From assembly GCA_009760855.2 (NCBI GenBank), contig WPIO01000012.1, forward strand, positions 2,450,001 to 2,514,000: DNA of 64,000 nucleotides. The letters run 5' to 3'. Position 1 is the stretch's first letter. Each line of letters starts with the position of its first letter. Source of the DNA: Cristatella mucedo (Eukaryota; Bryozoa; Phylactolaemata; Cristatellidae). Below are positions 12,036-24,972 of this stretch, one piece after another. The notes below the pieces were generated by a model. The model had not been told where the DNA came from, ran no database searches, and saw only the letters and a list, made by a program, of their open reading frames with translations. A program made the position numbers and the translations under genes.

Positions 12036-12116
12036 GAGAAAGGCGGCTTCGCCTGGTTGGTCACAGACTGGCATTACGTCTAGAAGAAGCAAGCAAGTAT
12101 GGCTGTCTGACGATGG

Positions 12117-12185
12117 CAGTCCACACTGCATAAGCAGCAATGTGTGCAGCAGCAATGCGTGCAGCAGCAATGCATGCAGCAGCAA
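12117..12185. repeat. 15-base minisatellite
   Basis: Four units of the type GCAGCAGCAATGCGT. Confidence 0.85.
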
Positions 12186-14929
12186 GCCAGAGGTGAGAGC
12201 TAAGGTATGGCAGCACCAGCAGCGGAAGCAAACCCAGTATCTTTAACAGTAAGCCAGCAAAAGCAGCAGCAGTCCGTCAGTTGACTGCCAAGCATAGGGG
12301 AAAGTGGGGGCCTGATCCTGGCTGCAAGAAAATAAGGTGGATTGCATTCTGTAGATAGCATTTCGCTTAACAGCCAATGCCCAAAGATCCAAGAGTCAGT
12401 CACTTTGATTATGTTATAACGTGGGTTGGTGACCGAGCATTAAGCCATATTCTCTTGATGAAATAGCCTCGCATGCCGTTTTGCCTGTGATGGTGGGGGT
12501 GGCGATGTTAAGCCCAGGAGTAATTGTGGGCAAAGAAGGGCCCGAGCATGAACTGCCATTTGGCGGCAAACTTGTTTGTTTTCCACCTTTAAACTGAGTC
12601 CTCAGGATAGGAGCTAGCTAATATAGCGAATGAGAAAGCACCACCCATGCTTTCGACTTATCCAGCTCTACATAAGCACCAGACAATTTTCTGTACAGCT
12701 AACGCAGCCGACAATGAATCGGCAAGAATGACGAAAGTCGTGGCAACTCTCAGCTCAAGACAGACGGAAGTCGAAGCAGGAGTCATTGAAGGCATGTGCA
12801 CGAGCGCCTTGAGGCTGGGTCGGCAGGATAGGCAGGTGCTGTGGCAGGAACCCGGAGACCTGCTTGGCAAGCATCCGATGCGGTCTACCGACGACTATCG
12901 AGTCAGCCATGCATTAGGAAAGGAGCCATCGGCAGCTGTTGCTGCGCTTACAGCATATGACATCCGCCAAGATGGACGTGGCAGCTCGCTTGCAGGTCGA
13001 TAGCAAGACTGTCTATCTGCTGAGTGGCTACCAGAATGGCATTAAGGAAGCGAGTGACCAAGTGAAAGAAACCAGTGATGTGCAATATTTTCCACGGATC
13101 ACGGGAAAGCTGTCGTGAGCTTTGCACTGTGTCTCCTGGGACCAGCTGCTTCAGTTGGTCGATTGATCATCTGAGAGCAGATCAAGTGTGATTGCAAGAC
13201 TCATACGACACTCTAGCGCCGGTTCGTTGCTGCTCACACGGCAGCATGTGATTGCATGCCTTTCAAGAAGTGGACGTAAGACCACGAGCTACTCCCACTG
13301 CCATCGACAGGGGGCATCTGCAATGTGATGTGTGGTCAGGGGTCCCAGCCTGTCCCTCGAGCTCATCACCTCAAAGTCTCTCAACTTGCTGAACGCCAGC
13401 TTTAGCTTGCATGGTATTTTAGCAAGAGCTATAACAAAAACGGCAGCAGCATCCTTATTGAGCTCTATTCCCCAGGAATAGACGACGAATCTCAATTGAA
13501 GTCTTTTTCTGCGAAGACGTTTCCAATCGGTTGCATGCAAGCCATACTAATAAGTTATGCTACTAATAACAAAAGTGAAATATTAAGTGCATAGTGCCCT
13601 GAGGGGACACAGATCTCTTTCTAGGCACTTTCCTAGATGCGCTGGAAGATATCGTTTACATAGTCGCTAGGAATAAGCTACTCGTACAAGCATTGCCGCA
13701 GTGAGGCTTTGTATGCAGGCAGGGAGGGTTGGGCCTCCAGTGCAACTACATGGTACAATAGATTGCACGACTTCAGCTACTGCAACAGGTGCGGTGGCAG
13801 CAGCAGCAGCAGCTGCTGCTGCTGCTGTTTGGACCCGGCCGGGCTCGTCTGGGACTGCTCCACACAAGGGGGCAGCACTGTTTGCACACCTTGACGATAA
13901 GAGCTGCTACCGGGCCACCATGCCCAATAGCCGTGCCCAATGGCAATGCCCAACGACCTAAAAATGGTTGGTGAGCTTGCTTCCCTCAGCTACCCCTCAG
14001 ATGCATCCATCTAGCTAAAGCTTTATCTGTGCGGCTTAACGAGAGAGCTCTCAGAGCGAAAGTAAAGTCCTCTTTTCGATGCCTGTGCGACCTGTGTGTC
14101 CTAGGTACTCTGCAAATGCCCTCACCTTAGCAGCCGAGCATTTGCATCTACTGTCTCCATCACATCACTGGTAATTTAAGGGGCTTTCATCGAAGGCCAC
14201 CCGCCCTTACAAGACGGATCATCATGAAGGTATTGGCAGAGAGCGTTCAATGTTTCTGCCATTTCCACTCTCGGCATTTCAGAGCACTTGGTGTACCAGC
14301 TGGTAGTCAAGAGTGCTAGCCAAAATGTCTTTGGTGTCCAGCTCCCGTGCATGGCTCCGAGCGTTTGCGCCTGCTGAACCTGTGCCATTGTTGAGGATTG
14401 AGAGAGGCGACTCAGCTGACAAGGGTGCTCTGCCGTGCCTCCGGCTCTGGAGAATACACGCCAAAGCACAAGCGTTAACTCTTGGCAGAATCGCTCTTTT
14501 CTGCATTCTTTTTCGGCAACGAAAGGGCGTGTGCACTTTTGCCAACTGACAGGGAATGCATGGATGTAAGGTTGCAAGAAGCCAAGGTAGGATGCCGCGA
14601 GCTAGTCAGAGGCAATTGCTTTTTTGTGGGATGCGTTCCTTTTGGCTCCCGGCATCTGCCGAGCCGCAAATAATTGCTGCCAGATATTATTACTACCGTC
14701 TAGTTCCTTCGTCGAGATACAGGGAGCTGAGCGATCGGCGATCGCGAGAATGGACCAGAATGCCAGCAGCTAGCTTAAGGCTAGTGCTCCAGTTAACCGC
14801 TGGCTCGACTGGTGGAGGCCTCTGGCAATCTGGCCTCGGGCCATTGAGTAGTATCTGCCAGAGAGGTGAGAGTAACACCCTTCCCTGGCGGACCAGGACT
14901 CTCTGGCTTTTACTTCAGTCGATTATGCT
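12186..14929. other. M6 intron, no gene seen
   Basis: The region has scattered CAG/CTG triplet runs (13793-13830, partly palindromic) and one LINE-A tail remnant. Frames of 118 codons (plus, 12647-13003) and 133 codons (minus, 14176-14577) carry no recognised motif. Confidence 0.5.
13553..13635 (-). repeat. LINE-A tail remnant with covarying stem
   Basis: The minus-strand tail has AGTGCC paired with GGCACT where the main form has AGCGCC with GGCGCT. The loop is diverged. Confidence 0.65.
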
Positions 14930-15179
14930 TCATTTGTAGCAAATGTAAAGAGCATAGAAAGAGGTTGAGTTCTCTGAGGGTGCAATAACAAATATGCTAT
15001 TATTATTATTAGACAGCTGCTGATCCTTCGCAATTCACCTCTAACCACGTTATGCTCATTGACATTGAGCACACTACCACAAACCATTCTATCATGCTTC
15101 CTTTGCAGCATATATGAAGTGCCTAGAAAGACATTACGTTCTCCGAGGATGCTATAAAAATGTATTAACATTATTATTA
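14930..15179 (+). repeat. Two LINE-A tail remnants in tandem
   Basis: A short tail with (ATT)n ends at 15012. A second remnant with part of the 3' UTR (AACCACGTTATGCTCATT) and hairpin ends with ATTATTATTA near 15179. Both point the same way. Confidence 0.7.
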
Positions 15180-15241
15180 GCTGGCAAGGGCATGGAAGCT
15201 CAATAATTACCAATCAGCAAGGGTTAATTAAAGAGTTGGCC

Positions 15242-15811
15242 TCAAAAAGTACGATCGAGCGCCATGCCAGAAAGACAAATTAGGTCGAGTCGAGAGACAA
15301 GTCGAGTCCTCAGCTTTGCTGCAGGTGCATAGATTGCATCCCCTTTCAGATCTTCCAGATCATGGCCGGATGCATGATCTACTGCCTGTCGAGCAGCCTG
15401 TAAGAGGATTGGAAACTCAAAATATACTTCTTCTTCTCGGTTTTTTACGGCTGCACCCGACGGAATCAGCCGACTGGTTTGTAGCTCGTCTTCAGTCGCA
15501 GCTGCCTCGGGTTCAATACCAGCGACCAACCTATGCACATCCTTCATTTTTACAAAGAAGGAGTAGCAATCGGTGTCCGAAAGGTTGCTCTGTTTGCACC
15601 AAGTCTGGCTGTGATGGGGAGGGGCCATTATACTAGCAAGCAATTGATTAATCTCACACAAAGGCAGCCCATTAGCAGTACTTGTGAGCACTGACATTGA
15701 AGCATTGAGAACTGGGGAGAGCGCCAGCTTCCCAGTGTCCAATGCTGAATTGGACAATCGCTTTCTTATTGAAGCAATCAGAAAGGCTATGTCAACTTTC
15801 TGGCCGACCAA
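15242..15811 (-). CDS. Unassigned 189-codon open frame, likely repeat-derived
   Basis: A 189-codon frame on the minus strand has balanced composition (MVGQKVDIAFLIASIRKRLS at its start, an acidic middle with PEAAATEDELQ, and RLVSRLDLICLSG near its end). I do not recognise it. The region at 15240-15375 matches 17195-17450 of the same intron (AGAAAGACAAAT, GCTGCAGGTGCATAGA, ATCATGGCC), so at least its end belongs to a dispersed repeat. It may be a decayed transposon frame or chance. No splice evidence links it to the M6-like gene. Confidence 0.25.
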   Translation of the reverse strand: MVGQKVDIAFLIASIRKRLSNSALDTGKLALSPVLNASMSVLTSTANGLPLCEINQLLASIMAPPHHSQTWCKQSNLSDTDCYSFFVKMKDVHRLVAGIEPEAAATEDELQTSRLIPSGAAVKNREEEVYFEFPILLQAARQAVDHASGHDLEDLKGDAIYAPAAKLRTRLVSRLDLICLSGMALDRTF

Positions 15812-16754
15812 TTAGCCAGGGTGGGGGCAGCATGGCTGGATAGGCAACGTAGTAGTACTAATTAGTCTCTCATGCAAACCACTGCTGCTTGCAGAAGCAG
15901 CCACTGCCTTTTTTGCAAACAAGGCCAAGAGGAATAGCCGAAGCAGCAGCAGCAGCAGCAGCAGCAGCAGTGACTGCTACTGACACTGATGGGGCTGCTG
16001 TGCTGCTGCTGCTGCTGCCGGCTGGCTGGAACTCGGGCATTTGATCACATCACAGCTCAGGCAGCCAGTCAGACGAGAAGCACCAGTTGCAGTGCTTACA
16101 CGGTACCGGTCCACTTCACAAACGGAAACCTTAGTGTAAGGCAGTGGCAGTGGCGGATACAGCCACAGAGCAGCGATCAAATGCTGGCTGGCTGGCTGCT
16201 GCTACTACAATGGACCACCGTGACTCAAGCTGGTAGGTTTGCGACGAGCTCAAGAAGGAATAGTAAAGGCTGCAGCCTTGGGAGGCACGTGCATCTCCAC
16301 AGCAGCAGAAAGGGACATCCCGAGCCATGAGTGCATGCAATTAGAGCAGTAGCTGCTAGCAAGGACCGCTGGCTGCCCGGACTCGGCGATGGGGAAGGAA
16401 AGGCCAAATATACTTGTTTGCAGACGATTCAGCTAAGATTCTGCTGTGATTGAGCGAAAGGACACTGCAGTCTCAGTGCTTGATATTACCAGTTTTAAAT
16501 CTGCTGTAAAACTATGCTAGGATAAGGATAATGCTTGGTTAACATTCTTCTGTAAGTTTCCTTATTGCTAACCGTGGGCATCGGCTAAAAACCCATGGCC
16601 TAAATTTAAACAAAACTTTGATTGAAGTCGGGAAAGTCAAAGATGGTTTGGCGGTGCTTTCCCTCAGGAATTAATTGGACTGACTCCATTTTAATTTGGT
16701 TACACAAGACGGCAGTTCACCGGAGCAGAGCAGTGCTCTATCTCAAAATAGGGG

Positions 16755-16905
16755 TTAGCTGATTCAACAGCCTCATTTTTATAATGGCAGAAGAGCCTTA
16801 ACGACTATCACCACTGCTTGCAGTAGACAACAAAGGATCGCCCACTGCCGGACTAGAGCCCACGACCCGGGTTTCGTGGATTGAGCACCTTACATCCTGG
16901 GCGAA
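16755..16905 (-). mobile_element. SINE-B copy
   Basis: The minus strand has a tRNA-like head (GATGTAAGGTGCTCAATCCA, GTCGTGGGCTCTAGTCCGGC) and a body shared by the family: CACTGCAAGCAGTGG-type hairpin, GATAGTCGTTAAGGCTCTTC, ATGAGGCTGTTGAATCAGCT. Confidence 0.72.
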
Positions 16906-17290
16906 GACCCGGGTCTTCTGCTGAATGCTACGTTCAGGCCATCGGATTTCAATGCATTTCAATTGCTTACAACTGCTCGGCTTTTGAGCATCGGGAGCAG
17001 TCTCCAAAGCAATGCTCCGGTGTAACGAAGGTCATTTCGTTCTACGGTGTACGTGCTCAGTTGAGCGTCACTTTATAAGCAGCACTGTATAACACCATGT
17101 TTTGGTGCTCCCAGAGTGCTTTAAAGATCACGCGACAAGCAGCTGGGGATATGTTAACCCTTGGTCATGTCACTACCTACTTGCAGTTAATAAAAGAGCT
17201 GGCCACAATGAGTATGATCGAACTCCGCGCCAGAAAGACAAATCCCATCGAATCGAAAGACGAGTCGTCCTCGGCTTCGCTGCAGGTGCA

Positions 17291-17432
17291 TAGACATGTA
17301 CATAGACAGGTACATCCCCCTTCATAGACATGTACATCCCCCTTCATGGACATGTACATCTCCCTTCATAGACATGTACATCCCCCTTCATAGACATGTA
17401 CATCCCCCTTCATAGACATGTACATCTCCCTT
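17291..17432. repeat. 22-base minisatellite inside a dispersed repeat
   Basis: About six units of GACATGTACATCCCCCTTCA plus TA lie within a sequence that is single-copy in its relative at 15325-15350. Confidence 0.9.
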
Positions 17433-17604
17433 CCAGGTCATGGCCTAGGATAGCTTAGTTGTGCGAACAAGCACTGCAGAGGTGCAAGCGAGGGCGAAAA
17501 TTCGATGAAATGACACAATCTTTCTAAACGCTGACGGCTCTGTTCGGCCTTACTTGCGTGTATAGTGTGCAGCACCAAGCGGACTATTCCATGTAAAAAA
17601 AATC

Positions 17605-17765
17605 CTAGCTGATTAAACAGCCTCTTTTTGTATAGCGACAGAAGAGCCTTTACGGCTATCACCACCGCTTGCAGTGGCGATATAGAATCGCCCACCGCAG
17701 GAATCGAACCCACGACCTCGGGACCGAGGTCGTGAAAGCAACCGCATCACCTAGTGTGCCATCAC
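17605..17765 (-). mobile_element. SINE-B copy
   Basis: Minus strand: GACCTCGGTCCCGAGGTCGT, GGGTTCGATTCCTGCGGTGG, GCAAGCGGTGGTGATAGCCG, TAAAGGCTCTTCTGTCGCTA and AAAGAGGCTGTTTAATCAGC. Box B is a good match to the Pol III consensus. Confidence 0.8.
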
Positions 17766-18654
17766 AGCTCATGTAGCGGGTATTCTTCGTTCTGATTTTA
17801 TCTCGACTTTGGTTATGCTTAGAAAATACTGCCAGCTGATAATGATTGCCGTCTCTACGACTTTAAAGATTTCTCTGGAGGGTGCTTTGCTAATGTTTGC
17901 GAGCGTGGCAGGCAACAATGGCAGGGAGGCGGGGAGAGAGAGCGGGTTAAAGATGCGATCAAGTGTCGAGCGATGTCACTTAGCGAGTCATGCCAGCATG
18001 GTCCGCTTGGTTGGAAAACTGAGCACTAAGTCTATTTGCTCTGCCAAAGCAGGATTTAGTCGCACTCGGATAGGGGGACCAAAGAAAAACTCAAGAAGAA
18101 TACGAACTTGCTTGCTGATTGATGCTAGCGTGTGCTAATGTCACGAGACATTTAGTGAATTGCAGCAAGTAAGTATTTCGTTTCTGTAGCGCATTAAGTA
18201 CGCCGTGTTTATTTCACTGTGCGGATCCGTGAGTTCGATTGTCAGTTGCGGTGGACCTCCGTTCATTCTAGATTACTTGGAAATAGCTAGAAGTGTGAGA
18301 TGCAGCTACGTAGCTGACTTGAAGCTAGCAAAGTCAGCCAGTCATGTCTTGCAAGAGTTAGCGAAAAGCCCATTTAGTCATGACTATGTATAAATGATAC
18401 AAATAGTACATATAGCACAATTGCAGCCTAGCTTCACCTCATGCGTGCCGTTCTGGGTTCGTGAAACTAAATTCTGTATGTGACGAAGCAAAGCGAAGAT
18501 GCTTAAATGATAAAAAATCCGACTTCAATTTCAGCTTCTCGGAAGGGATCTTTTAAGCCCACGTGTACGTCAAGGGAGATACGTGCACGTGTCGAAGTTT
18601 TCAATGTCCGTGAACATGAGATGCGTCCCTTGTCTGCAGCTTGAGGCCACGACG

Positions 18655-18805
18655 ACTAAGTGGGTGCTACGCAGGAAAGTTATATGGCGAACTCAAAGGC
18701 TAAGCAGTATTTGGTAGCAGCACGAGGTAGAAAGCAGACTTCAGCTCACGTAAGCAAGAGAAAGCGAGATTCATAGCTTAGTCAGGAGGACAGTTGAGGT
18801 ACAAA
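18655..18805 (-). repeat. LINE-B 3' UTR fragment
   Basis: Stretches such as GCTACGCAGGAAAG and CAGGAGGACAGTTGAGGTA match the LINE-B 3' UTR seen at 180-350 and 56150-56265. Confidence 0.65.
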
Positions 18806-20967
18806 TATAGCAAGACGTGTCCGAAGAAACGATTGCTATGCTGTCTCGCTTGCTTTCCGCAGACCACTCTCCATCTGTTGCTAATATTTTCAAGATTGAC
18901 CTATGCGTTCAGCTTAAAGCTGAGCAATACACATCTTCAACGCAGGATATCGATCGTTGTTCCTGACATCGTCTGTCGTCTGACACTTGGGTGCAAATGT
19001 GACTAATTATGACAGTGTTAGAATTGTTGTATGCTGTACAACATCTTCATGCCTTGCATAAGAGAGTGCAAAAGCGGGAGCCTGTTGTGTCTAATAAAGG
19101 ACTAACTGCATATGTGTATGCATACATCCATTGTTCGCTACGTGTATTTCTCCATCGCACAAGCATTTTCTTCGTCACTGGAACGGTGAGCGAATCAGCA
19201 ATTTAGAGTCAGTGCAAGGAAATTACAATTTGAGCCACTGCTGCATTAGCGTTGGAGGCATCGTTACAACATCAAGCATCGATTGGTTCAGCCGGAGTTT
19301 TCCGACTGCACATGTAATAAAGGTAATCGGTTTGCAGCTGCATCACACGTGTGGAATAGTTTTCCTTGTCACTTTAGAATGTGTTGAAAGAATTACTAGA
19401 AGACAATTGGTAGATGGCACTGGAGTATCGCATTGAGGGACTTGCTGCAGTCATCGTATCATGTAAGGCAGAACAAGATAAGGAGTGCGATGGGCTAGGA
19501 GTACGAGATTGTGCGAGAAAGCACGAAATAGCACGACTGCCGTCGCTCAGTGCATCTGTTGTTGCAAGGCACTTGTGAAACCCCATCTTCAGAGTGGGGA
19601 GCTCGCGCTTGTAGATTCGTCGCGGTGGTAGTATAGGTAGCTATGAATGACACCTTTTTTCCTTGCTGCTTAGTAACGACGCCAGAATCAAATCAACTGG
19701 CGCCATTTCAGCGTACGAAGAATCAGCTCGGCTCAACCGGTTCTACGGCAGATGTGGACAGACGACAGTAAGAGTGAGAGGCAAAGTTTGACGGCAGCAC
19801 TACGTCCTAAAAAGCGTCTCTCTTGCCGTGCGCTGTTCACTCGCTAGAGGCCAAGTGGAACTACTCGTGGACAGTTGATAATAAAGATATAATCAGAGTG
19901 ACGACCGGCCGAACCTCCTCTTCTGCTTGGTCAAAAGAGTGGTGCACGAGACAATGGCCACTATTGTGGCTTGATCGCGGCCATTGTACAGAGAAGCTGC
20001 CGCAGGTGCACTTCGCGCTAGAGAGCTTTCAAAAGCTTTGCAAAGTCTCACAAAACACACGAAGACTATAAAAAAAAGTGCAACCCAGCAGCAGCAGCAG
20101 CTAGGAGGCAAGTACTAGTTAGGGGCTCAAAGATTCGAAAACCGAACTTCGCTAGCTTCGCCGAGGTTCCTCCCCCTCCCCAAGTTCAACCACTATAAAA
20201 AGGTGAACACAATGTCATATTTGAAGCCTAAGACACGACCACCAAGGGCTTCCAAGGTCAAGGTGCACACAGTGCATGCAAGTGGACAGTGCAATTTAGG
20301 GAAGACTCGCTCCTCAAAATGGCGATTGTCTTCCTTTCTTTTGCGTCGAAGCTCCTTTACATCTTGCGAACTGGCTTGTAAAGGTGATTGACCATTTTCG
20401 ACATGGATCGATATGTCGTATTGGCAGGCGTGCTTGGGAAACATGGGATTTTACATGTTAGACCGTCGCCGGAAAAAGCTTTCGAAAATTGCTCCCAGTC
20501 TGTCATTTCTATCCGTTCCGTGGCGTATAGCGAGGGCATCTGTTAACAAATGCATCCTCCCTAGCTAACGAGATGCTTGCTCTCTCAATTTCACTGCTGC
20601 ATCCAGCTCCAAATCAACTGGACTGAATACAGCAGCGTCTTCTGTAAGCCTCAGTAACTGAAGAAAAATAGAGTTCCCTATTTTCGTCGACACACTTAAG
20701 CATGCTAGCGCTCTTAGGGCAAAACTGACCTACTAGTCTATGCATCTCTTACGGCATACATTTTAATTCGGATGAATTGTCTGCTTGATATTGCTCTGGC
20801 GGCTACAAACAGATTGACGTAGTGCTGCAAGTCTTCTTAAGCAGCATCCTTATAACAGCTTTGTAAGATGATGCCACCCATGACTCGTCTTGTACAACTG
20901 ACACCTGCTGCTATCTCTACGTAGCGCTACTGCTCCTTTGATACTAAGTGCTTGCACTAATAAAAAT

Positions 20968-21012
20968 ACTAATACTTACTATAACTATAGTTATAACTAT
21001 AATAGTATTAAC
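20968..21012. repeat. AT-rich imperfect palindrome
   Basis: ACTATAACTATAGTTATAAC sits in a larger imperfect inverted repeat of AATACTA-type arms. Confidence 0.7.
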
Positions 21013-23310
21013 TGTTTGCCCTCGTCGTTACTTTCTGCCTTGTTTATGCAATGGGCCGCGACTAGCCCAGCCTAATAGATAGCAGCATCATTGATAACCA
21101 GAGTTACTGTAGCTCTCAGAAAGAAGGATGCAATAGTTTATCCTTGAAAAGCGTGTGAGCGTACTGTATGTACGAACTGTCAGGAATGCAGGAGACCGGC
21201 TAATGATGTCAAGTCACGAACCTAAGTCAGCCATAGGGTCGCGACAGTGGTGACTGCACACATACCCATACCATGCGTTGCGGCTTCACTTGCTTTTCAA
21301 TACGATAGCATTAATATAAGCAGCTAGTTAACTTCTCACAGCTTTAGCATTTCGTTAGCAGGTAAGCACGGTTGGAACCAAGTACCTTGATACGAAACTC
21401 AGCAATCATGGAGTCAGTTATGACTGCAATGGGGTCAATAACCCCAAGTGTCATCTTGCTATACCTGCCAGCCGGGAAATAATAGTTTGCTGTCCTGGGA
21501 GATCACGAGGAGACTGGTAATTATGTAACAAGATCATGGTTCCTAGGTATTAAGCGCTATTTTGAAATTATCTGTGCCTCAAAAGTATCGAAAATGGCTA
21601 TTACTGTCCACAAACTTTGCTTCTGTGACTAGGATTTTGTTCAATTTCGCATGCACTCTTGTCTGATATTGAACAGAAATGACCACAAGCGATCTGCATT
21701 GAGTATTTTTTAGATTTTCGACAACAATACCAATCACTTACAAGAATCAGCTCCCAAATTTCGTCGCCCACAATGTGCTTATTTAGCAGTCGTTAGTTCG
21801 TTAGGTGGTTCAAGTCCTGGTGAAAGCAAGCGTTCGCCTTGCTCCTTCCGAGTTCCGCCTCTCATTTTCTCCTCGAGCAGCAAAATGGACTTTAAAGGAC
21901 ACCAAGATCTCAGCATCAAGGTGACGGACTCTGAATGACTTACTGGAGCTCGTTCTGCGATAGCAGTTCACTTCCATCTTCACTAGTACAAGTCTCAACT
22001 AGCTGTCTATAACTTGCCCCACGCCCTTTGCCCTTTGCCCGGGAAGCCCCGTAGCCCTGTGCAAGGAAGCTCCTCCAAGCTGTTTTCGCCTCATTAGTAA
22101 CCTGGATGGGGACGGATTTACTGCACTCTGGGATATTTGTGGACCCAAAAAGACACTCGCTTTGACTGTGGCCTCAGACAGCTTAGGGAGCCGTGTTTAG
22201 AAAGTAACCGAAGGCTGCTGACACCTCGTCTCTCTACCTGCGAAACAGATTGCTTCGTAAGGCTAAATTAATTTCACAGGCAGTGATGGCACAGGCATCT
22301 TCGGAGGAGAAGCACTAGTGGCTCCCACTTGACATTGCTACTGCGGCACAGAGAACACGGTCCGCTGTGCCTAGTAGTGTAACTTGGTAAAGCCGCCTTG
22401 GAGACCCGTCAGCTGTGCCACCGTTTTGAAGTCTCTGGCCGAAACTCATGGCCGAATTAGTTATACCTCAAGGCGCCCAGCAAGGTCTTGACTACTTTGT
22501 GGTCCTGTTTGAGGTTCGTCAGATGTGAGTGCTGAACGGGTACTTCCACGATGCAAGTTGCTTGCCCTTGTCTTGACAAATTGACCGCAGCAATAGCAGC
22601 ACCCAATATCCCCAGCCTCGTGGTGCTTGTCGCAGCAGGAAAATGAATTGCCACTCTATACTCGCTTATCCTCTTAATGCAATCAATGAGCTTATTGTTG
22701 GTACATGAATAACTATACCTTAAACTGCGGCAGTTGTTAATTCGAGCTGCAATATATTCGCATTCTTGATACATAAATCTTGATACAGTCTAGTCAAACA
22801 CGGCAGCTACTGTTTCTTAAAAAACTCAGAATAGCGAGGTCCTCCAGCCTTGCCGCTCGGAAGCTCTCTGTGAGATTTGGGTTAAGGTTTACATGTCCAT
22901 TCCGCTATCTTGCCATACGTACCGTATCTTCATTCGATACCGGCTGCTTAGTAGGACGGCGACGAGCCGGGGGGGGGGAGCCAACGGCTGAGAACAATCA
23001 ATCGAACACTGCTTTTCATAGCCAAAATACGCGCAAGTGGTGGCCAATCAAAATCGGGGCCGTATCAGCACCGCCCTGCGGATTCCAGCTTCTGCCGTGC
23101 GAGAGCACTCAATTGTGAATCGGGTGAATTGGCACTCCAGCCTGCGCTGGGAGGGTGGGCTTGGGTGCTCCACATTAAAGGCAGGTGCCGCAGCAGCAGC
23201 AGCGTTCCGTGAAGAAGAATCTGAATAAGCTGAGCAAGAGGCAAGTGGTGTGGCGATGCGGAGGCTTCGATGACGGACAGACAGCGGCAGGCGACGCCCA
23301 CTCAGCTCAC

Positions 23311-23479
23311 CAGTCGTACTTGGCTCCGATGAGATAGAGCGCTTTCTTGATGAGGGTCGCCGTCATATAGCCGCTGACAGACCATCCGAGCGTTGCCATG
23401 CACAGGGACAGCCACGTGAGCAGAGACGGGCACGGCACGTTGATCAGGCAGTGCCAGCAGCTTCCGATGCGGTACTCGG
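23311..23479 (-). CDS. M6: M6-like exon 2: Cys-rich juxtamembrane motif and TM1
   Basis: The exon encodes residues 390-446 of the long model. It opens EYRIGSCWHCLINVPCPSLL, where the Cys-x2-Cys just before the membrane matches the palmitoylated cysteines of PLP/M6 proteins, followed by TM1 and a short first extracellular loop (SGYMTATLIKKALYLIGAKYDW). The acceptor TTGTAG/CC is phase 1 and accepts either upstream first exon. The donor CTG/GTGAGC is phase 2. Without splicing the frame would stop at once after the Trp codon, which supports the donor. A G-run on the minus strand lies about 45-55 bases upstream of the acceptor. Confidence 0.72.
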
Positions 23480-23624
23480 CTACAACAGATCGAACAGGGC
23501 TGCAGTCTGTAGACTTCGGAGGGCCCCCCCCCCCCGCAGCAGAGAAAGCGCGCCCTTAGTGACTTACACTCGTCGACTCTCGTCACGGGTGGCGAGAGAT
23601 AAATAAATAAATGAAAATATTCGT

Positions 23625-23755
23625 TCGTTCTGCGCTATAAGAGCGTTCAATCGCTATTTGGGCGTTTTACGTGTTTAGCCGATGAGCTCGAGCCCACGAC
23701 CTCGGTCGTTAAAAGCCGAGCACCTTTCCCCTGGGCCAAGCCGACAAAGCATAGC
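23625..23755 (-). mobile_element. SINE-A copy next to M6 exon 2
   Basis: The minus strand reads GGCCCAGGGGAAAGGTGCTC, a GACCGAGGTCGTGGGCTCGA box B region, then a hairpin-like tail. It lies about 145 bases upstream of the TM1 exon, in the intron. Confidence 0.7.
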
Positions 23756-24384
23756 TAGTTCGCCATAGCAATTTTTAGGATTTCCATTGCGGGTCCTGCA
23801 ATCAATTACAAGTTCGTTTGCACTGGATCCGTCAGGCAGATGATCGTTTTGCTAAGGCTTGAGATTGACAAGAAATGCCTCATCAGGTCAATTCATTGAT
23901 AATAATTAACAGCCCAACCAGCCCATACATGAACCGTACCCGAATCAAACCCACTCGTCCACAACAATGGTGGTTCGTGGGTACGTGAGTGCTGGGTAGC
24001 ACGAGGGTCATCTGATCGGGGAACCGGAGCTCCGCTAAGGCTATAATGGAACCAGACGCCGTCTAATTTCACCCAGAGTGCCAGTAATAGCTGGATGCCT
24101 CAAATAGCCCGGTGTGACGCTTTGACAGCCAGATCCGAGGTGTTCTGCAGTGAATGGATGCCATTGTATCCGTTTCTCTCTACCCTGCGAGACTGCCGTT
24201 TCTCTACTCTTTCTAATTTCGTTAGGACCACTGACGTCACTCTGAAAGGCACAAACTAACAGCCTAAGCAGCCGGTCAGTTTTAACCCTCTTAGTTGATA
24301 GCTTGAACCCTCGAACAGACAGCAGCAGCCGAAATTCCACTCGTGGGTCACTGGCCGCATCAATGCTTGACTGCAGTCGGTAGG

Positions 24385-24490
24385 CACATGGAAGGGGCAC
24401 CTAGGATGGGCACTTAGGAGGGGCATATGGGAGGGGCACCTAGGAGGGGCACCTGGGAGGGAGCACATGAGAGGGGCACGTGGGAGGAGA
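24385..24490. repeat. 14-15-base minisatellite
   Basis: About seven variable units of the type GGAGGGGCACCTAG. Confidence 0.85.
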
Positions 24491-24900
24491 CTCCTGTTCC
24501 GAGTCAGCTTTTGGAATGGTTATCGCCTTCGATCAGCTTCACGATAGGCTAGGAGCATCAAACAATTGGTGCAGAATGAGACTTTTCACCCGATCAGCAC
24601 CGAATGTTGTCGACACGGCCTGCCGAAAGCGTGCAGCCGTGCAGATTAAGCTGTGAGCAGTTGACCGGCACACAAGCGTACCCAGGACTAGGCCAACGAA
24701 GGGGCCTGCGTGTGACTGAACCCGGGTCGATGCACTAGGCTGCAGGATGTGCTGACACACGAATGTGCTTTACCGCAGCTACGCTAGTCCCTACTCAGCT
24801 GCCTACGGTCCCTTGTCCAGGTGACCGACAGATTGACATCCTTTGTGGAGGCAGGTACCGGCTGGCTTCCCTGTACGCTCCCTTCCTGAAACCGCTCGAG

Positions 24901-24955
<55 letters not shown>

Positions 24956-24972
24956 GCACGCTCGCGCGCGCG
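24901..24972. repeat. (CA)n microsatellite with CG end
   Basis: About 25 CA units run into CGCACGCACGCTCGCGCGCG, a potential Z-DNA former. Confidence 0.95.

Larger units (their letters stand above)
17766..23310. other. M6 intron, mostly featureless
   Basis: Single-copy-looking sequence with one LINE-B fragment and the AT palindrome. No frame is longer than about 112 codons and none is recognised. Confidence 0.55.

Noticed and set aside
23930-24060. Possible tRNA-derived element with a TGGGTTTGATTCGGG box B
   Set aside because: Only one Pol III box is recognisable and no second copy of the body was seen.
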